NCBI RefSeq assembly: GCF_052114605.1
Contig: NZ_JBFRFB010000008.1
Location: 1 to 64,000, forward strand
Length of the DNA: 64,000 nt
From: Microvirga sp052114605
GTDB taxonomy: Bacteria > Pseudomonadota > Alphaproteobacteria > Rhizobiales > Beijerinckiaceae
Direction of reading: 5' to 3'
The translations under genes and the position numbers were made by a program. The notes beneath the pieces are model-generated. The model was not told where the DNA came from, ran no database searches, and worked only from the letters and a program-made list of their open reading frames with translations. How positions within the stretch are numbered: the first letter of the stretch is position 1; the number at the start of each line of letters is the position of its first letter. Positions 25,001 through 32,893 of this stretch are shown piece by piece.

Positions 25001-27589
25001 ATGCACGGTACCCTGCCCGCCACCCCGAAGCCCCGCAAGACTTCCACCTCGTCCATGCCGTTGATCCTGCGCCTCGCCTTGCGTGAGTTGCGCGGCGGAT
25101 TGAGAGGCTTCGGCATCTTCCTCGCCTGCATCGCGCTCGGCGTGGCGGCGATTGCGAGCGTCTCGTCCTTGTCGCGCTCGCTGACGGAAGGCATCTCCCG
25201 CGAGGGACGCCGCATCCTCGGCGGCGACATGGCCTTCTCCCTGCTGCAGCGGGAGGCGGCCCAGCCGGAACGGAATTTCCTGGCATCAAAAGGACAGGTC
25301 AACATCGTCGCCACCATGCGCGCCATGGCGATCGCGGGCGAGAAGGGCTCCGGCCTCGTCGAGCTGAAAGCGGTGGATTCGGGCTATCCCACGGTCGGCG
25401 CTCTTGAAACCGACCCGCAATTGCCGTCCGCCGATCTCTTCGCTCAGCGTAACGGCGCTTTTGGCGCCGCCGTCGATCCCGCGCTCCTGGCACGGCTCGA
25501 CCTCAAGGTCGGCGACCGGGTGACGGTCGGCGGCGCACCCGTGGAGCTGCGGGCGCAGCTGATCTCTGAGCCCGACAAGATCGCGGACGGTATCGGCTTC
25601 GGCCCGCGCCTCATCGTCTCGCAGGAAGCCTTGCAAGCCACAGGCCTCGTCCAGCCCGGCAGCCTCGTGCGCTGGACCTACCGCCTCACTCTGCCACAAG
25701 CCCTGTCCACAGAAGAGGGCATGACGCAGATCGAGGCGGAGGCAAAGCGCGTGCTGCCCGAAGCTGGATGGAACGTCCGCACGCGGCTCAATGCCGATCC
25801 GCGTTTTGCCCGCAACATCGAGCGCTTCACCCAGTTCCTCACTCTCGTGGGCCTCACCGCTCTGCTGGTGGGCGGCGTGGGCGTCGCCAATGCGGTGCGC
25901 GGGTTCGTGGACCGCAAACGCGCCTCCATCGCCACCCTCAAGAGCCTCGGCGCGCCTGGCGGGCAGGTGGTGATGCTCTATCTCACGCAGGTCATGATGA
26001 TCGCGCTTGTGGGCATCGCCATTGGTCTTGGCGTGGGTGCCGCTCTGCCCTTCATCATCACAGGTCTGTTCGGCCACTTGCTGCCCATCCCGATCCAGCC
26101 GGTGATTGCCGTGACGGAGCTCGGCATCGCGCTTCTATACGGCGTGCTCACCGCCCTCGTCTTCGCCATCGCGCCGTTGGGACGGGCGCATGACGTGCCG
26201 GTCTCGGGGCTGTTCCGCGACCAGATCGATCCGGAGCGGCGCTGGCCGCGCCGCCGCTATGTCATTGCACTGGTGATATCGGTGGTAGCCCTCGTGACGC
26301 TTGCGGTGATCGCGGCCTATGACCAGCGCATCGCGCTGATGTTCGTGGGCGCAGCGGCAGGCTCCTTCGTGCTCCTGCGCCTCGTTTCGACGGGCATCAT
26401 GGCCATCGCCCGCCGCCTGCCGCGACCCCGGCGCACGGCGGCGCGTCTGGCGCTCGCCAATATCCATCGTCCCGGCGCGCTCACGCCCTCGCTCGTGCTG
26501 TCGCTGGGCTTAGGCATCACATTGCTCGTGACGCTGGCGCTCATCGACAGCAATCTCACCCGCCAGCTCACCCAGAGCCTGCCGGAGAAGGCACCGAGCT
26601 TCTTCTTCCTCGACATCCCGAATCAGCAGGCCGATGCCTTCGAGGGCTTTTTAAAGCAACAGGCCCCCGACACGCATATCGAGCGCGTGCCGATGATGCG
26701 CGGGCGGCTCGTGACGCTGGGCGGACGGCCCGTATCCGAAGTGAAGGCGCCGGAGGATATCGGCTGGGTGTTGGAAGGTGATCGGGGTATCACCTATTCG
26801 AAAACCCCGCCGGAGGGCTCCAAGCTCGTGCAGGGCGAATGGTGGCCTGAAGACTATCGCGGCAAGCCCCTCGTCTCCTTCGACCGGCGGATCGCGGAAG
26901 GCTTGGGACTGAAGATCGGTGACGAGATCACCGTGAACGTGCTCGGCCGCAACATCTCCGCCACCATCGCCAGCCTGCGCGAGATCGAATGGCGGTCCAT
27001 CGGCATCAACTTCGTCATGGTGTTCTCGCCCAATACTTTCGCCGGCGCGCCGCATACGCATCTGGCCACCGTCACCTTCCCGAACGGGTCGGATGCGGCG
27101 ACCGACGCCAAGATTCTGCGCAGCGCTGCCCTGACCTATCCCATGGTGACGAGCGTCCGCGTGAAGGACGCATTGGAGGCGGTCAACGACGTGGTGTCCC
27201 AGCTCGTCATGGCGATCCGGGGCGCCAGCTCCATTGCGCTCATCGCGAGCCTGCTCGTCCTTGCAGGTGCGCTGGCCGCGGGCCATCGCGCAAGGCTCTA
27301 TGATGCGGTGGTGCTGAAGACGCTGGGGGCTACCCGCGCACGGCTGATCTCGGCCTATGCCCTCGAATACGGATTGCTCGGGCTCGCTACCGCCGCCTTC
27401 GGCCTGCTCGCGGGCGGCTTGGCTGCGTATTTCATCCTCACCAAGGTCATGCGGTTAAGCTTTACGCTAGAATTATCGGGAGCACTCCTCGCCTGCGCCT
27501 TGGCCGTTCTGGTGACGGTGGGCCTCGGTCTGATGGGAACCTGGCGAATCCTGAGTCAAAAGCCTGCGCAATACTTGAGAAACCTATAA
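25001..27589 (+). CDS. FtsX-like ABC transporter permease, YbbP type
   Basis: An 862-residue permease with a large periplasmic region after the first helix, then two sets of FtsX-type helices. Recognisable parts are LRLALRELRGGLRGF at the N-terminus, ASIATLKSLGAPGGQV in the centre and LYDAVVLKTLGATRARL near the C-terminus, which are the paired FtsX coupling motifs. It forms the membrane part of the transporter with the ATPase just upstream. ATG 25001 has a GGGAGCGG site. Confidence 0.92.
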   Translation: MHGTLPATPKPRKTSTSSMPLILRLALRELRGGLRGFGIFLACIALGVAAIASVSSLSRSLTEGISREGRRILGGDMAFSLLQREAAQPERNFLASKGQVNIVATMRAMAIAGEKGSGLVELKAVDSGYPTVGALETDPQLPSADLFAQRNGAFGAAVDPALLARLDLKVGDRVTVGGAPVELRAQLISEPDKIADGIGFGPRLIVSQEALQATGLVQPGSLVRWTYRLTLPQALSTEEGMTQIEAEAKRVLPEAGWNVRTRLNADPRFARNIERFTQFLTLVGLTALLVGGVGVANAVRGFVDRKRASIATLKSLGAPGGQVVMLYLTQVMMIALVGIAIGLGVGAALPFIITGLFGHLLPIPIQPVIAVTELGIALLYGVLTALVFAIAPLGRAHDVPVSGLFRDQIDPERRWPRRRYVIALVISVVALVTLAVIAAYDQRIALMFVGAAAGSFVLLRLVSTGIMAIARRLPRPRRTAARLALANIHRPGALTPSLVLSLGLGITLLVTLALIDSNLTRQLTQSLPEKAPSFFFLDIPNQQADAFEGFLKQQAPDTHIERVPMMRGRLVTLGGRPVSEVKAPEDIGWVLEGDRGITYSKTPPEGSKLVQGEWWPEDYRGKPLVSFDRRIAEGLGLKIGDEITVNVLGRNISATIASLREIEWRSIGINFVMVFSPNTFAGAPHTHLATVTFPNGSDAATDAKILRSAALTYPMVTSVRVKDALEAVNDVVSQLVMAIRGASSIALIASLLVLAGALAAGHRARLYDAVVLKTLGATRARLISAYALEYGLLGLATAAFGLLAGGLAAYFILTKVMRLSFTLELSGALLACALAVLVTVGLGLMGTWRILSQKPAQYLRNL

Positions 27590-27701
27590 CGAGCGGCGCG
27601 TCGGCCCGCGTTATAAAAAAGCATTCGCTGCGGAGGAGGGGAGGCCGTGCGTCTTCTCTTCGTTCTTCTTGTTCACGAAAGTTTGAAGCTTGGCGTTACC
27701 T

Positions 27702-27730
27702 CTTGCGCGGGGGCAACACACCACTCATAT
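27702..27730 (+). promoter_or_regulatory. Possible heat-shock (RpoH) promoter of the Bax-inhibitor gene
   Basis: CTTGCGC at 27702-27708 and CTCATAT at 27724-27730 are separated by 15 bases, close to the sigma-32 pattern CTTG...CCCATNT. They lie about 90 bases upstream of the ATG at 27819. A second TATAGT hexamer near 27755 could serve a housekeeping promoter. Both are by-eye matches. Confidence 0.3.
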
Positions 27731-27818
27731 TTCATGAGTCGCCGTGGTATAGTGGCGGCCGAGGGCTGATGTTCAGCCTTTCGAGGGAACACACGGGACA
27801 CCGCGAGAAAGGGCTCCG

Positions 27819-28583
27819 ATGCAACCGTATGAGCAGAACCAAACCGCCTATGGCACCGGCTTTACCCGGACGGCGGCACAGGTCGACCAGGGCCTGCGCA
27901 CCTTCATGCTCGGCGTCTACAACAACATGGTCCTGGGCCTTGCCATCTCGGCCCTGGTCGCACTCGGCATCAACATGCTGGCTGTTACCACGGATGAGGC
28001 AGGCCGTATGGCCCTGACCGAGTTCGGTCGCGTAATGTATACCTCGCCCCTGCGTTGGGTAGTGATGCTGGCGCCTTTGGCATTCATCTTCTTCTTCACG
28101 TTCCGCGTAGACCGTATGTCGGCCGCTGCGGCGCGTGGCACCTTCTTCGCCTTCGCGGCGGTGATGGGTGCCTCGCTTTCGACGATCCTGCTCGTTTACA
28201 CGGGCGCGAGCGTCGTGCAGGTGTTCTTCATCACGGCCGCTTCGTTCGGCGCGCTGTCGCTGTGGGGCTACACCACCCGCCGCAGCCTGTCGGGCATGGG
28301 CTCGTTCCTGATCATGGGCCTGTTCGGTCTGATCCTTGCTTCGATCGTCAACATCTTCGTTGGCTCAAGCATGCTGCAGTTCGGCATTTCCGTCATCGGC
28401 GTTCTGATCTTCGCAGGCCTCACCGCCTACGACACGCAGAAGCTCAAGGAAATGTACCTGTACGGCAACTTCGACAACGAGGCCGCCGCAAAGGTCTCGG
28501 TCATGGGCGCGCTGACGCTGTATCTGGACTTCATCAACATGTTCCAGTTCCTCCTTGCGCTGCTCGGCAATCGCAACAACTAA
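27819..28583 (+). CDS. Bax inhibitor-1 (YccA/YbhL) family membrane protein
   Basis: A 254-residue protein with seven hydrophobic segments and a short soluble N-end (MQPYEQNQTAYG). YDTQKLKEM near the C-terminus and the final MGALTLYLDFINMFQFLLALLG are family hallmarks, including the conserved acidic residue. Bacterial members may be pH-sensitive calcium leak channels or modulators of FtsH. It stands alone with its own terminator and a 229-bp upstream region that carries a candidate heat-shock promoter. Confidence 0.94.
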   Translation: MQPYEQNQTAYGTGFTRTAAQVDQGLRTFMLGVYNNMVLGLAISALVALGINMLAVTTDEAGRMALTEFGRVMYTSPLRWVVMLAPLAFIFFFTFRVDRMSAAAARGTFFAFAAVMGASLSTILLVYTGASVVQVFFITAASFGALSLWGYTTRRSLSGMGSFLIMGLFGLILASIVNIFVGSSMLQFGISVIGVLIFAGLTAYDTQKLKEMYLYGNFDNEAAAKVSVMGALTLYLDFINMFQFLLALLGNRNN

Positions 28584-28607
28584 GAGCGACCGGATACACG
28601 TCTACGA

Positions 28608-28638
28608 GCCCCGGCCGAAAGGCCGGGGCTTTTCTTTT
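28608..28638 (+). terminator. Rho-independent terminator
   Basis: GCCCCGGCC (28608-28616), GAAA tetraloop, GGCCGGGGC (28621-28629), then TTTTCTTTT. It lies 25 bases after the Bax-inhibitor stop. Confidence 0.95.
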
Positions 28639-28679
28639 GCCGATTGCCTCGGTTCAGGCTTGAGCGTACAGCACGCGCC

Positions 28680-29216
28680 ATGAATTTGACCCTTCGCCCC
28701 TGCGCCGACGCCGATATCCCTGCCATCGCCGCGATCTATGCCCACGCGGTGCTGCACGGCACGGCCTCTTTCGAGCTCGATCCTCCCGATGAGGCGGAGA
28801 TGATGCGCCGCCGCGCGACGATCCTGGAGGGAGGCTACCCCTATATCGTCGCCGAGCGCGAGGGCGAGATCCTCGGCTATGCCTATGCCGGGGCCTACCG
28901 CACGCGGCCCGCCTATCGATTCACCGTCGAGGATTCGATCTACATCGCGCCGTCAGTCCAGGGGCAGGGCATCGGGCGCGTGCTGCTCGAAGCGCTCATC
29001 GAGGAATGCGAGGCGCGGGATTTCCGGCTCATGGTCGCGGTCATCGGCGACGAGGATTCGCAGGGCTCCATCGCCCTGCATACGCGCCTCGGCTTCGAGC
29101 TTGTCGGCATCCTCAAAGGAATCGGCTACAAGCACGGCCGCTGGCTCTCCACGGTGCTGATGCAGCGCCCACTCGCCGGCGGCACCCATCAGCCGCCGAC
29201 AAGTCCCATCGCTTGA
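28680..29216 (+). CDS. GNAT N-acetyltransferase, phosphinothricin acetyltransferase-like
   Basis: A 178-residue acetyltransferase. It begins MNLTLRPCADADIPAIAAIYAHAV, shows the acetyl-CoA loop SVQGQGIGRVLLEALI, and contains GSIALHTRLGFELVG and GRWLSTVLMQRPL, which match the Pat/Bar/MddA subfamily. Members acetylate phosphinothricin, methionine sulfone or related amino acids, and the physiological substrate is not predictable. It is followed 9 bases later by an MFS gene, perhaps co-transcribed. Confidence 0.9.
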   Translation: MNLTLRPCADADIPAIAAIYAHAVLHGTASFELDPPDEAEMMRRRATILEGGYPYIVAEREGEILGYAYAGAYRTRPAYRFTVEDSIYIAPSVQGQGIGRVLLEALIEECEARDFRLMVAVIGDEDSQGSIALHTRLGFELVGILKGIGYKHGRWLSTVLMQRPLAGGTHQPPTSPIA

Positions 29217-29225
29217 GTTTCCCCT

Positions 29226-30452
29226 ATGATTGCCGCTCTCATCCGTAGGCCCCGCGGGGGCCTTTGGGACAATCCCGATTTCATGCGCCTCTGGGCGGCC
29301 CAGACCCTGTCCGCAATCGGCACACGCTTCACCCGCGAGGGCCTGCCGATCATCGCGGCGCTGACGCTGGGCGCCTCGGCGATGGATCTCGGCCTTCTCG
29401 TGGCGCTCAGCGCCCTGCCGGGCGTGATCGTGAGCCCGTTCGTCGGAGCCTGGATCGACCGTACATCGCGCAAGCGCGTCCTGATCGTGGCCGATCTCGC
29501 CCGCGCGGGCGCGCTGTTCACCCTGCCGGTGCTCGCTTGGTTTAATGCCATCACCATCGGCCACGTGATCGGCGTGTCCACCATCGTCGCCCTGTTCTCC
29601 ATGTTCTTCCAGACGGCGGACAACGCCTATCTGCCGAGCGTGGTGGAACGTGATCAATTGCTCGACGGCAATGCGAAACTCGCCACGACCGATGCTGCCG
29701 CCGAAGTGGTCGGTCCCGCTTTGGCCGGTCTCGCGATCCAGATGCTCACGGCGCCTTTCGCGATCCTGTTCGATGCGTTGTCCCTTCTCTGGTCGGCGTT
29801 TTTCCTGTCCTCGATCAAGCGCCCTGAAATTCCCGTGAGCACTGGCGAGCATGCGCCCGATCTATGGCGCGAAACGAAGGAAGGCCTGCGCTTCGTCTTC
29901 AGCCATCCCGTCCTGCGGCCCCTCACCCTGTGCACCGCGACCCTGGGATTCTGCCTGTCGTTCTTCGCGCCGCTCTACGTGCTCTTCGCGGTGCGCGATC
30001 TCGCCATTCCGCCGGGCGTGCTCGGCTTCATCATCGCGCTCGGCGGCGTGAGCGCCTTCATCGGCGCAAGGCTCGGCCGCCGCTTTGCGCCGCGCCGGCT
30101 CCTGATCGGCATCCTCATCGCCTATAGCGTGATGATCTCTTTCATTCCCATGGCGCATGGCCCGCTATGGATGGCGGTTGCCTTCCTGTGCGTGTCGCAG
30201 CTCATGGGCGATGCTTTGTCGGTCGTCTTCTTCACCACGGTCTCGACCGTGCGCCAGATGGAAACGCCCGATGCCTTACGCGGCCGCGAAGGCGGCTTGT
30301 TCCATCTGCTGACGGCGGGATTGGGTTTGATCGGAGCGCTCGTGGCAGGCAGCGCCGCCGATGCGGTCGGCATCAGGCCGATCCTGTTCATCGGTGCGCT
30401 GGGCGCCCTCGTATCGGCCCTGTGGCTGCTGCTGATGCCGCGCGAAGATTAG
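29226..30452 (+). CDS. MFS transporter, MFS_3/enterobactin exporter type
   Basis: A 408-residue protein with about twelve hydrophobic helices. WDNPDFMRLWAAQTLSAIGT opens the first helix, GAWIDRTSRKRVLIVADLARAGALF is the loop-2/3 motif, and the first half ends near ATTDAAAEVVGPALAGL. It belongs to the MFS subfamily containing macrolide and enterobactin exporters (EntS-like). The substrate is unknown. It sits right after the acetyltransferase gene. Confidence 0.88.
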   Translation: MIAALIRRPRGGLWDNPDFMRLWAAQTLSAIGTRFTREGLPIIAALTLGASAMDLGLLVALSALPGVIVSPFVGAWIDRTSRKRVLIVADLARAGALFTLPVLAWFNAITIGHVIGVSTIVALFSMFFQTADNAYLPSVVERDQLLDGNAKLATTDAAAEVVGPALAGLAIQMLTAPFAILFDALSLLWSAFFLSSIKRPEIPVSTGEHAPDLWRETKEGLRFVFSHPVLRPLTLCTATLGFCLSFFAPLYVLFAVRDLAIPPGVLGFIIALGGVSAFIGARLGRRFAPRRLLIGILIAYSVMISFIPMAHGPLWMAVAFLCVSQLMGDALSVVFFTTVSTVRQMETPDALRGREGGLFHLLTAGLGLIGALVAGSAADAVGIRPILFIGALGALVSALWLLLMPRED

Positions 30453-30540
30453 AGCTGTTTCCACTTGCGTGGAATCATCTCTTTTCTTTGGTGTGACGCA
30501 TTTTTTACGGCGAACCGAATCCACTTCGCCGAAAAATGCT
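30453..30540. repeat. Family E repeat, partial copy
   Basis: Lies between the convergent MFS and DUF2794 genes. On the minus strand it reads GAGCATTTTTCGGCGAAGTGGATTCGG onward to GATTCCACGCAAGTGG. Pairing of CGGCGAA with TTCGCCG and of the outer GCATTTTT with AAAAATGC forms a hairpin that may also terminate both transcripts. It is related to the elements at 30938, 47522 and 51153. Confidence 0.6.
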
Positions 30541-30921
30541 CTAGTTCGACACGACCTTCGGCTTGTCCAGCACGCGCAGCACCCGGTCGAGTTCATGCCC
30601 GCGTTTGAGGATGAGGCCCGTGGAGACGATCACCGAATAGGCGCCTTGTTTCTTGGCGAGTTTCGGATCCTTCTCGATCCGGTAGAGGGGCATCTCGGAA
30701 CTGCGCCGGAAAATCGAGAAGATGGCTTTCTCCGGCATGAAATCGATGGCGTAATCGCGCCATTCGCCTGCGGCCACCATGCGGCCGTAGAGGTTCAGAA
30801 TGGTCTGCAACTCAGCACAATCGAAGGACACCTGTTTCGGCGCGGCGGGAAAAGGGACGATGTGGGCTGAACCCTGCATCGAGCCGCCGCGCAGCGGCTC
30901 TGCGATGTCACCTTCGCTCAT
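30541..30921 (-). CDS. DUF2794 domain protein
   Basis: A 126-residue protein of a family found mainly in alphaproteobacteria. VSFDCAELQTILNLYGRMVAAGEWRDYAIDF, the conserved RRSSEMPLYRIEKDPKLA, and VVSTGLILKRGHEL cover the domain. Its function is unknown. ATG 30921 with GGGAG seven bases upstream is preferred. The open frame runs further upstream only through a palindromic repeat. Confidence 0.88.
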   Translation of the reverse strand: MSEGDIAEPLRGGSMQGSAHIVPFPAAPKQVSFDCAELQTILNLYGRMVAAGEWRDYAIDFMPEKAIFSIFRRSSEMPLYRIEKDPKLAKKQGAYSVIVSTGLILKRGHELDRVLRVLDKPKVVSN

Positions 30922-30937
30922 GATCACTCCCGTCACA

Positions 30938-31050
30938 GCGCATCGTGCGGAAAAGTGGTACCGGTTTTCCGCTCTCAACGATGCGCGGCTTGAGAGAGGG
31001 AGCATCGAAGCAGATCCCAAAAGTGCTTTCCACTTTTGGGTCCGATGCTC
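30938..31050. repeat. Family E palindromic repeat
   Basis: Two nested palindromes. GCGCATCGT ... GCGGAAAAGTGG / CCGGTTTTCCGC ... ACGATGCGC spans about 30938-30985. GAGCATCG ... CCCAAAAGTG / CCACTTTTGGG ... CGATGCTC spans about 31000-31050. A very similar double palindrome lies at 47522-47630. Here it occupies the promoter region of the DUF2794 gene. Confidence 0.8.
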
Positions 31051-31142
31051 ATGATCGTTCCCTGATGATGGGACCGACGGGAGACGGGATCAACCCGTCG
31101 TGAACGATTTGCCCACTAACAGTTTGGCAAATCTTATTCCTG

Positions 31143-31312
31143 CCTTATTCGTGCCCTGAAGGAGCCTTGTTGGGCCTCGTAAATGCTTACGTTGCCTCGA
31201 CGGCCCGGCTTGCCCATTGGCTTGGACACGTCAGCCCCCCAGCCCTCCACGTCAACGGAGAGCCGGGCCATTAACATCGAGTCATCGGCCGCCCTCGGGC
31301 GGCCTTTTCTTT
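31143..31312 (+). ncRNA. Candidate small RNA with its own terminator
   Basis: Plus-strand sequence with no coding gene. GGCCCGGCT (31202-31210) pairs with AGCCGGGCC (31261-31269). The stem continues after a bulge with CTCGA (31196-31200) and TCGAG (31277-31281). A textbook terminator follows at 31287-31312. The nearest plus-strand gene ends 835 bases upstream beyond an opposite-strand gene, so the terminator needs a transcript starting in this gap. The 5' end is only estimated, and a weak TTGGCA element lies at 31124. It does not show recognisable features of 6S, SRP RNA or tmRNA. An alternative reading is a short minus-strand gene of about 48 codons from 31277 or 31271 to 31134. Confidence 0.5.
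31287..31312 (+). terminator. Rho-independent terminator, plus strand
   Basis: GGCCGCC (31287-31293), CTCG tetraloop, GGCGGCC (31298-31304), then TTTTCTTT. The orientation is plus, so it does not serve the minus-strand oxidoreductase gene whose stop is at 31315. Confidence 0.85.
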
Positions 31313-31314
31313 GC

Positions 31315-32331
31315 TCAAAACCCCGATAAGACAATTTTGCCCTTAACCTGCCCGCTTTCGATGAAGGCGTGCGCGCGCTTGAGATTGGCCGCGTTGATGG
31401 GGCCGAACACATCCGCGAGCGTGGTTTTCAGGGTGCCTGCATCCACGAGACGCGCGGCCTCGTTCAGGATTTCGTGCTGCCGCTCCATGTCGGCGGTCTG
31501 GAAGGTCGAGCGGGTGAACATGGATTCCCAATGAAGTGAGATGCTCTTGCCCTTCAGCAGGCTGATATCGAGCGGGATCGTGGGATCGTCGATGAGGGCG
31601 AAGCGGCCCTGAGGCGCGAGCGCCTTGGCGACTTCAGGAAAATGCACCTGCGTCTGCGTGATCGAGAAGGCGAAGGCTGGAGCGCCGATGCCGAGAGCCT
31701 CGATCTGTGCGGCAAGGGGCTTGGAATGGTCGATCACGTGATGCGCGCCGAGTTCCTTGGCCCAGGCCTTCGTCTCAGGCCTGGAGGCGGTCGCGATCAC
31801 CGTCACATCCGTGAGCCGGCGGGCCAGCTGCACCGCAATCGAGCCGACGCCACCGGCGGCGCCGACAATGAGGATGGCATTCGCCGCGCCGATAACGGGA
31901 CGCTTGATGTCGAGACGGTCGAACAGGGTTTCCCAAGCGGTGAGCGTGGTCAGCGGCAGGGCGGCCGCCTCCTCGAAACCGATCGATTTCGGCTTGCGGC
32001 CCACGATGCGCTCATCGACCGCGTGAAGCTGTGCGTTGGTGCCCTGGCGGTTGATCGAGCCCGCGTAGAACACCTCGTCGCCAGCCTTGAACAGGCTCGC
32101 CTGCGATCCCACGGACCGGACGATGCCGGCTGCATCGAAGCCTAAAACCTTCGTGCCGCCCGCCTCGGGCTGTGCCCGCTTGCGGACCTTGGTGTCCACC
32201 GGGTTCACGGAGACGGCCTTGATCTCGACCACAAGGTCGCGCGGGCCCAGCTCCGGGTCCGGCAGCTCGACGTCGATGAGGGAGGCTTCGTCCGCGATGG
32301 GAAGGGATTGCTGGTAGCCCACGGCGCGCAT
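31315..32331 (-). CDS. Zinc-binding-type quinone oxidoreductase (MDR, YogA-like)
   Basis: A 338-residue MDR protein with SVNPVDTKVRKR in the substrate region, GFDAAGIV, the AALPLTTLTAWETLFDRL motif and the NADPH loop VGAAGGVGSIAVQLAR. It lacks the zinc-ligand cysteines of alcohol dehydrogenases and fits the NADPH:quinone reductase group. ATG 32331 has GGAG eight bases upstream. It is divergent from an HxlR regulator 97 bp away, a common pairing in which the regulator controls the reductase in response to electrophiles. Confidence 0.9.
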   Translation of the reverse strand: MRAVGYQQSLPIADEASLIDVELPDPELGPRDLVVEIKAVSVNPVDTKVRKRAQPEAGGTKVLGFDAAGIVRSVGSQASLFKAGDEVFYAGSINRQGTNAQLHAVDERIVGRKPKSIGFEEAAALPLTTLTAWETLFDRLDIKRPVIGAANAILIVGAAGGVGSIAVQLARRLTDVTVIATASRPETKAWAKELGAHHVIDHSKPLAAQIEALGIGAPAFAFSITQTQVHFPEVAKALAPQGRFALIDDPTIPLDISLLKGKSISLHWESMFTRSTFQTADMERQHEILNEAARLVDAGTLKTTLADVFGPINAANLKRAHAFIESGQVKGKIVLSGF

Positions 32332-32428
32332 GTGTCGTCTCCTTGTTGATGGAGCCCATACTTGAGCATAGGATCGAAGGCCGCAAGAACGCACATTCAG
32401 AGCCCATAGGGTCAAAAAGGATACCGTC

Positions 32429-32779
32429 ATGCCACGCCTATCCCAGAGGATCGTTTCCTGTTCGGGCTGTTCCGTCGAGCGGGCCCTGAACCTCATCGAC
32501 GGCAAGTGGAAGATCGTGATTCTTTATAAGCTTCTTGGCGGAACCCTGCGCTTCAACGAGCTGCGCCGCCTGATCCCCGCCGTCACCCAGCGCATGCTCA
32601 CGCATCAGCTGCGGGAACTGGAGGCGGATGACCTGATCGTGCGCAAGATTTACCCGCAGGTGCCGCCCAAGGTGGAATATTCCCTGTCGGCCAAGGGCCG
32701 GAGCCTAGAACCCGTCATCATGGCCCTTAAAAAATGGGGCGACATGAATCTGTCGTCTGTGGAGGCCAAAGCAGCATAA
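32429..32779 (+). CDS. HxlR family transcriptional regulator
   Basis: A 116-residue winged-helix protein. CSVERALNLIDGKWKIVILYKLL is the family opening, followed by RFNELRRLIPAVTQRMLTHQLRELEADDLI (recognition helix) and PPKVEYSLSAKGRSL (wing). Cys11 and Cys14 near the N-terminus are placed like the redox- or electrophile-sensing cysteines of HypR/QorR-type members. Divergent arrangement with the quinone reductase suggests control of that gene and of itself from the shared 97-bp region. Confidence 0.93.
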   Translation: MPRLSQRIVSCSGCSVERALNLIDGKWKIVILYKLLGGTLRFNELRRLIPAVTQRMLTHQLRELEADDLIVRKIYPQVPPKVEYSLSAKGRSLEPVIMALKKWGDMNLSSVEAKAA

Positions 32780-32893
32780 AATGTCTGTGCGCCGCACCAA
32801 CTTAACTCTACGGTGTGCAGAACGGCATGGTTTTATTGCGTGGTCTGAGACTCTGTGGCAACGCTCCCGCAACGAACACATGAGGATACGCGC

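Noticed and set aside
31143..31312. 6S RNA, SRP RNA or tmRNA at the candidate small RNA
   Set aside because: I could not find the closing stem and central bubble of 6S, the conserved SRP tip GGAAG-type loop, or a tmRNA tag sequence.
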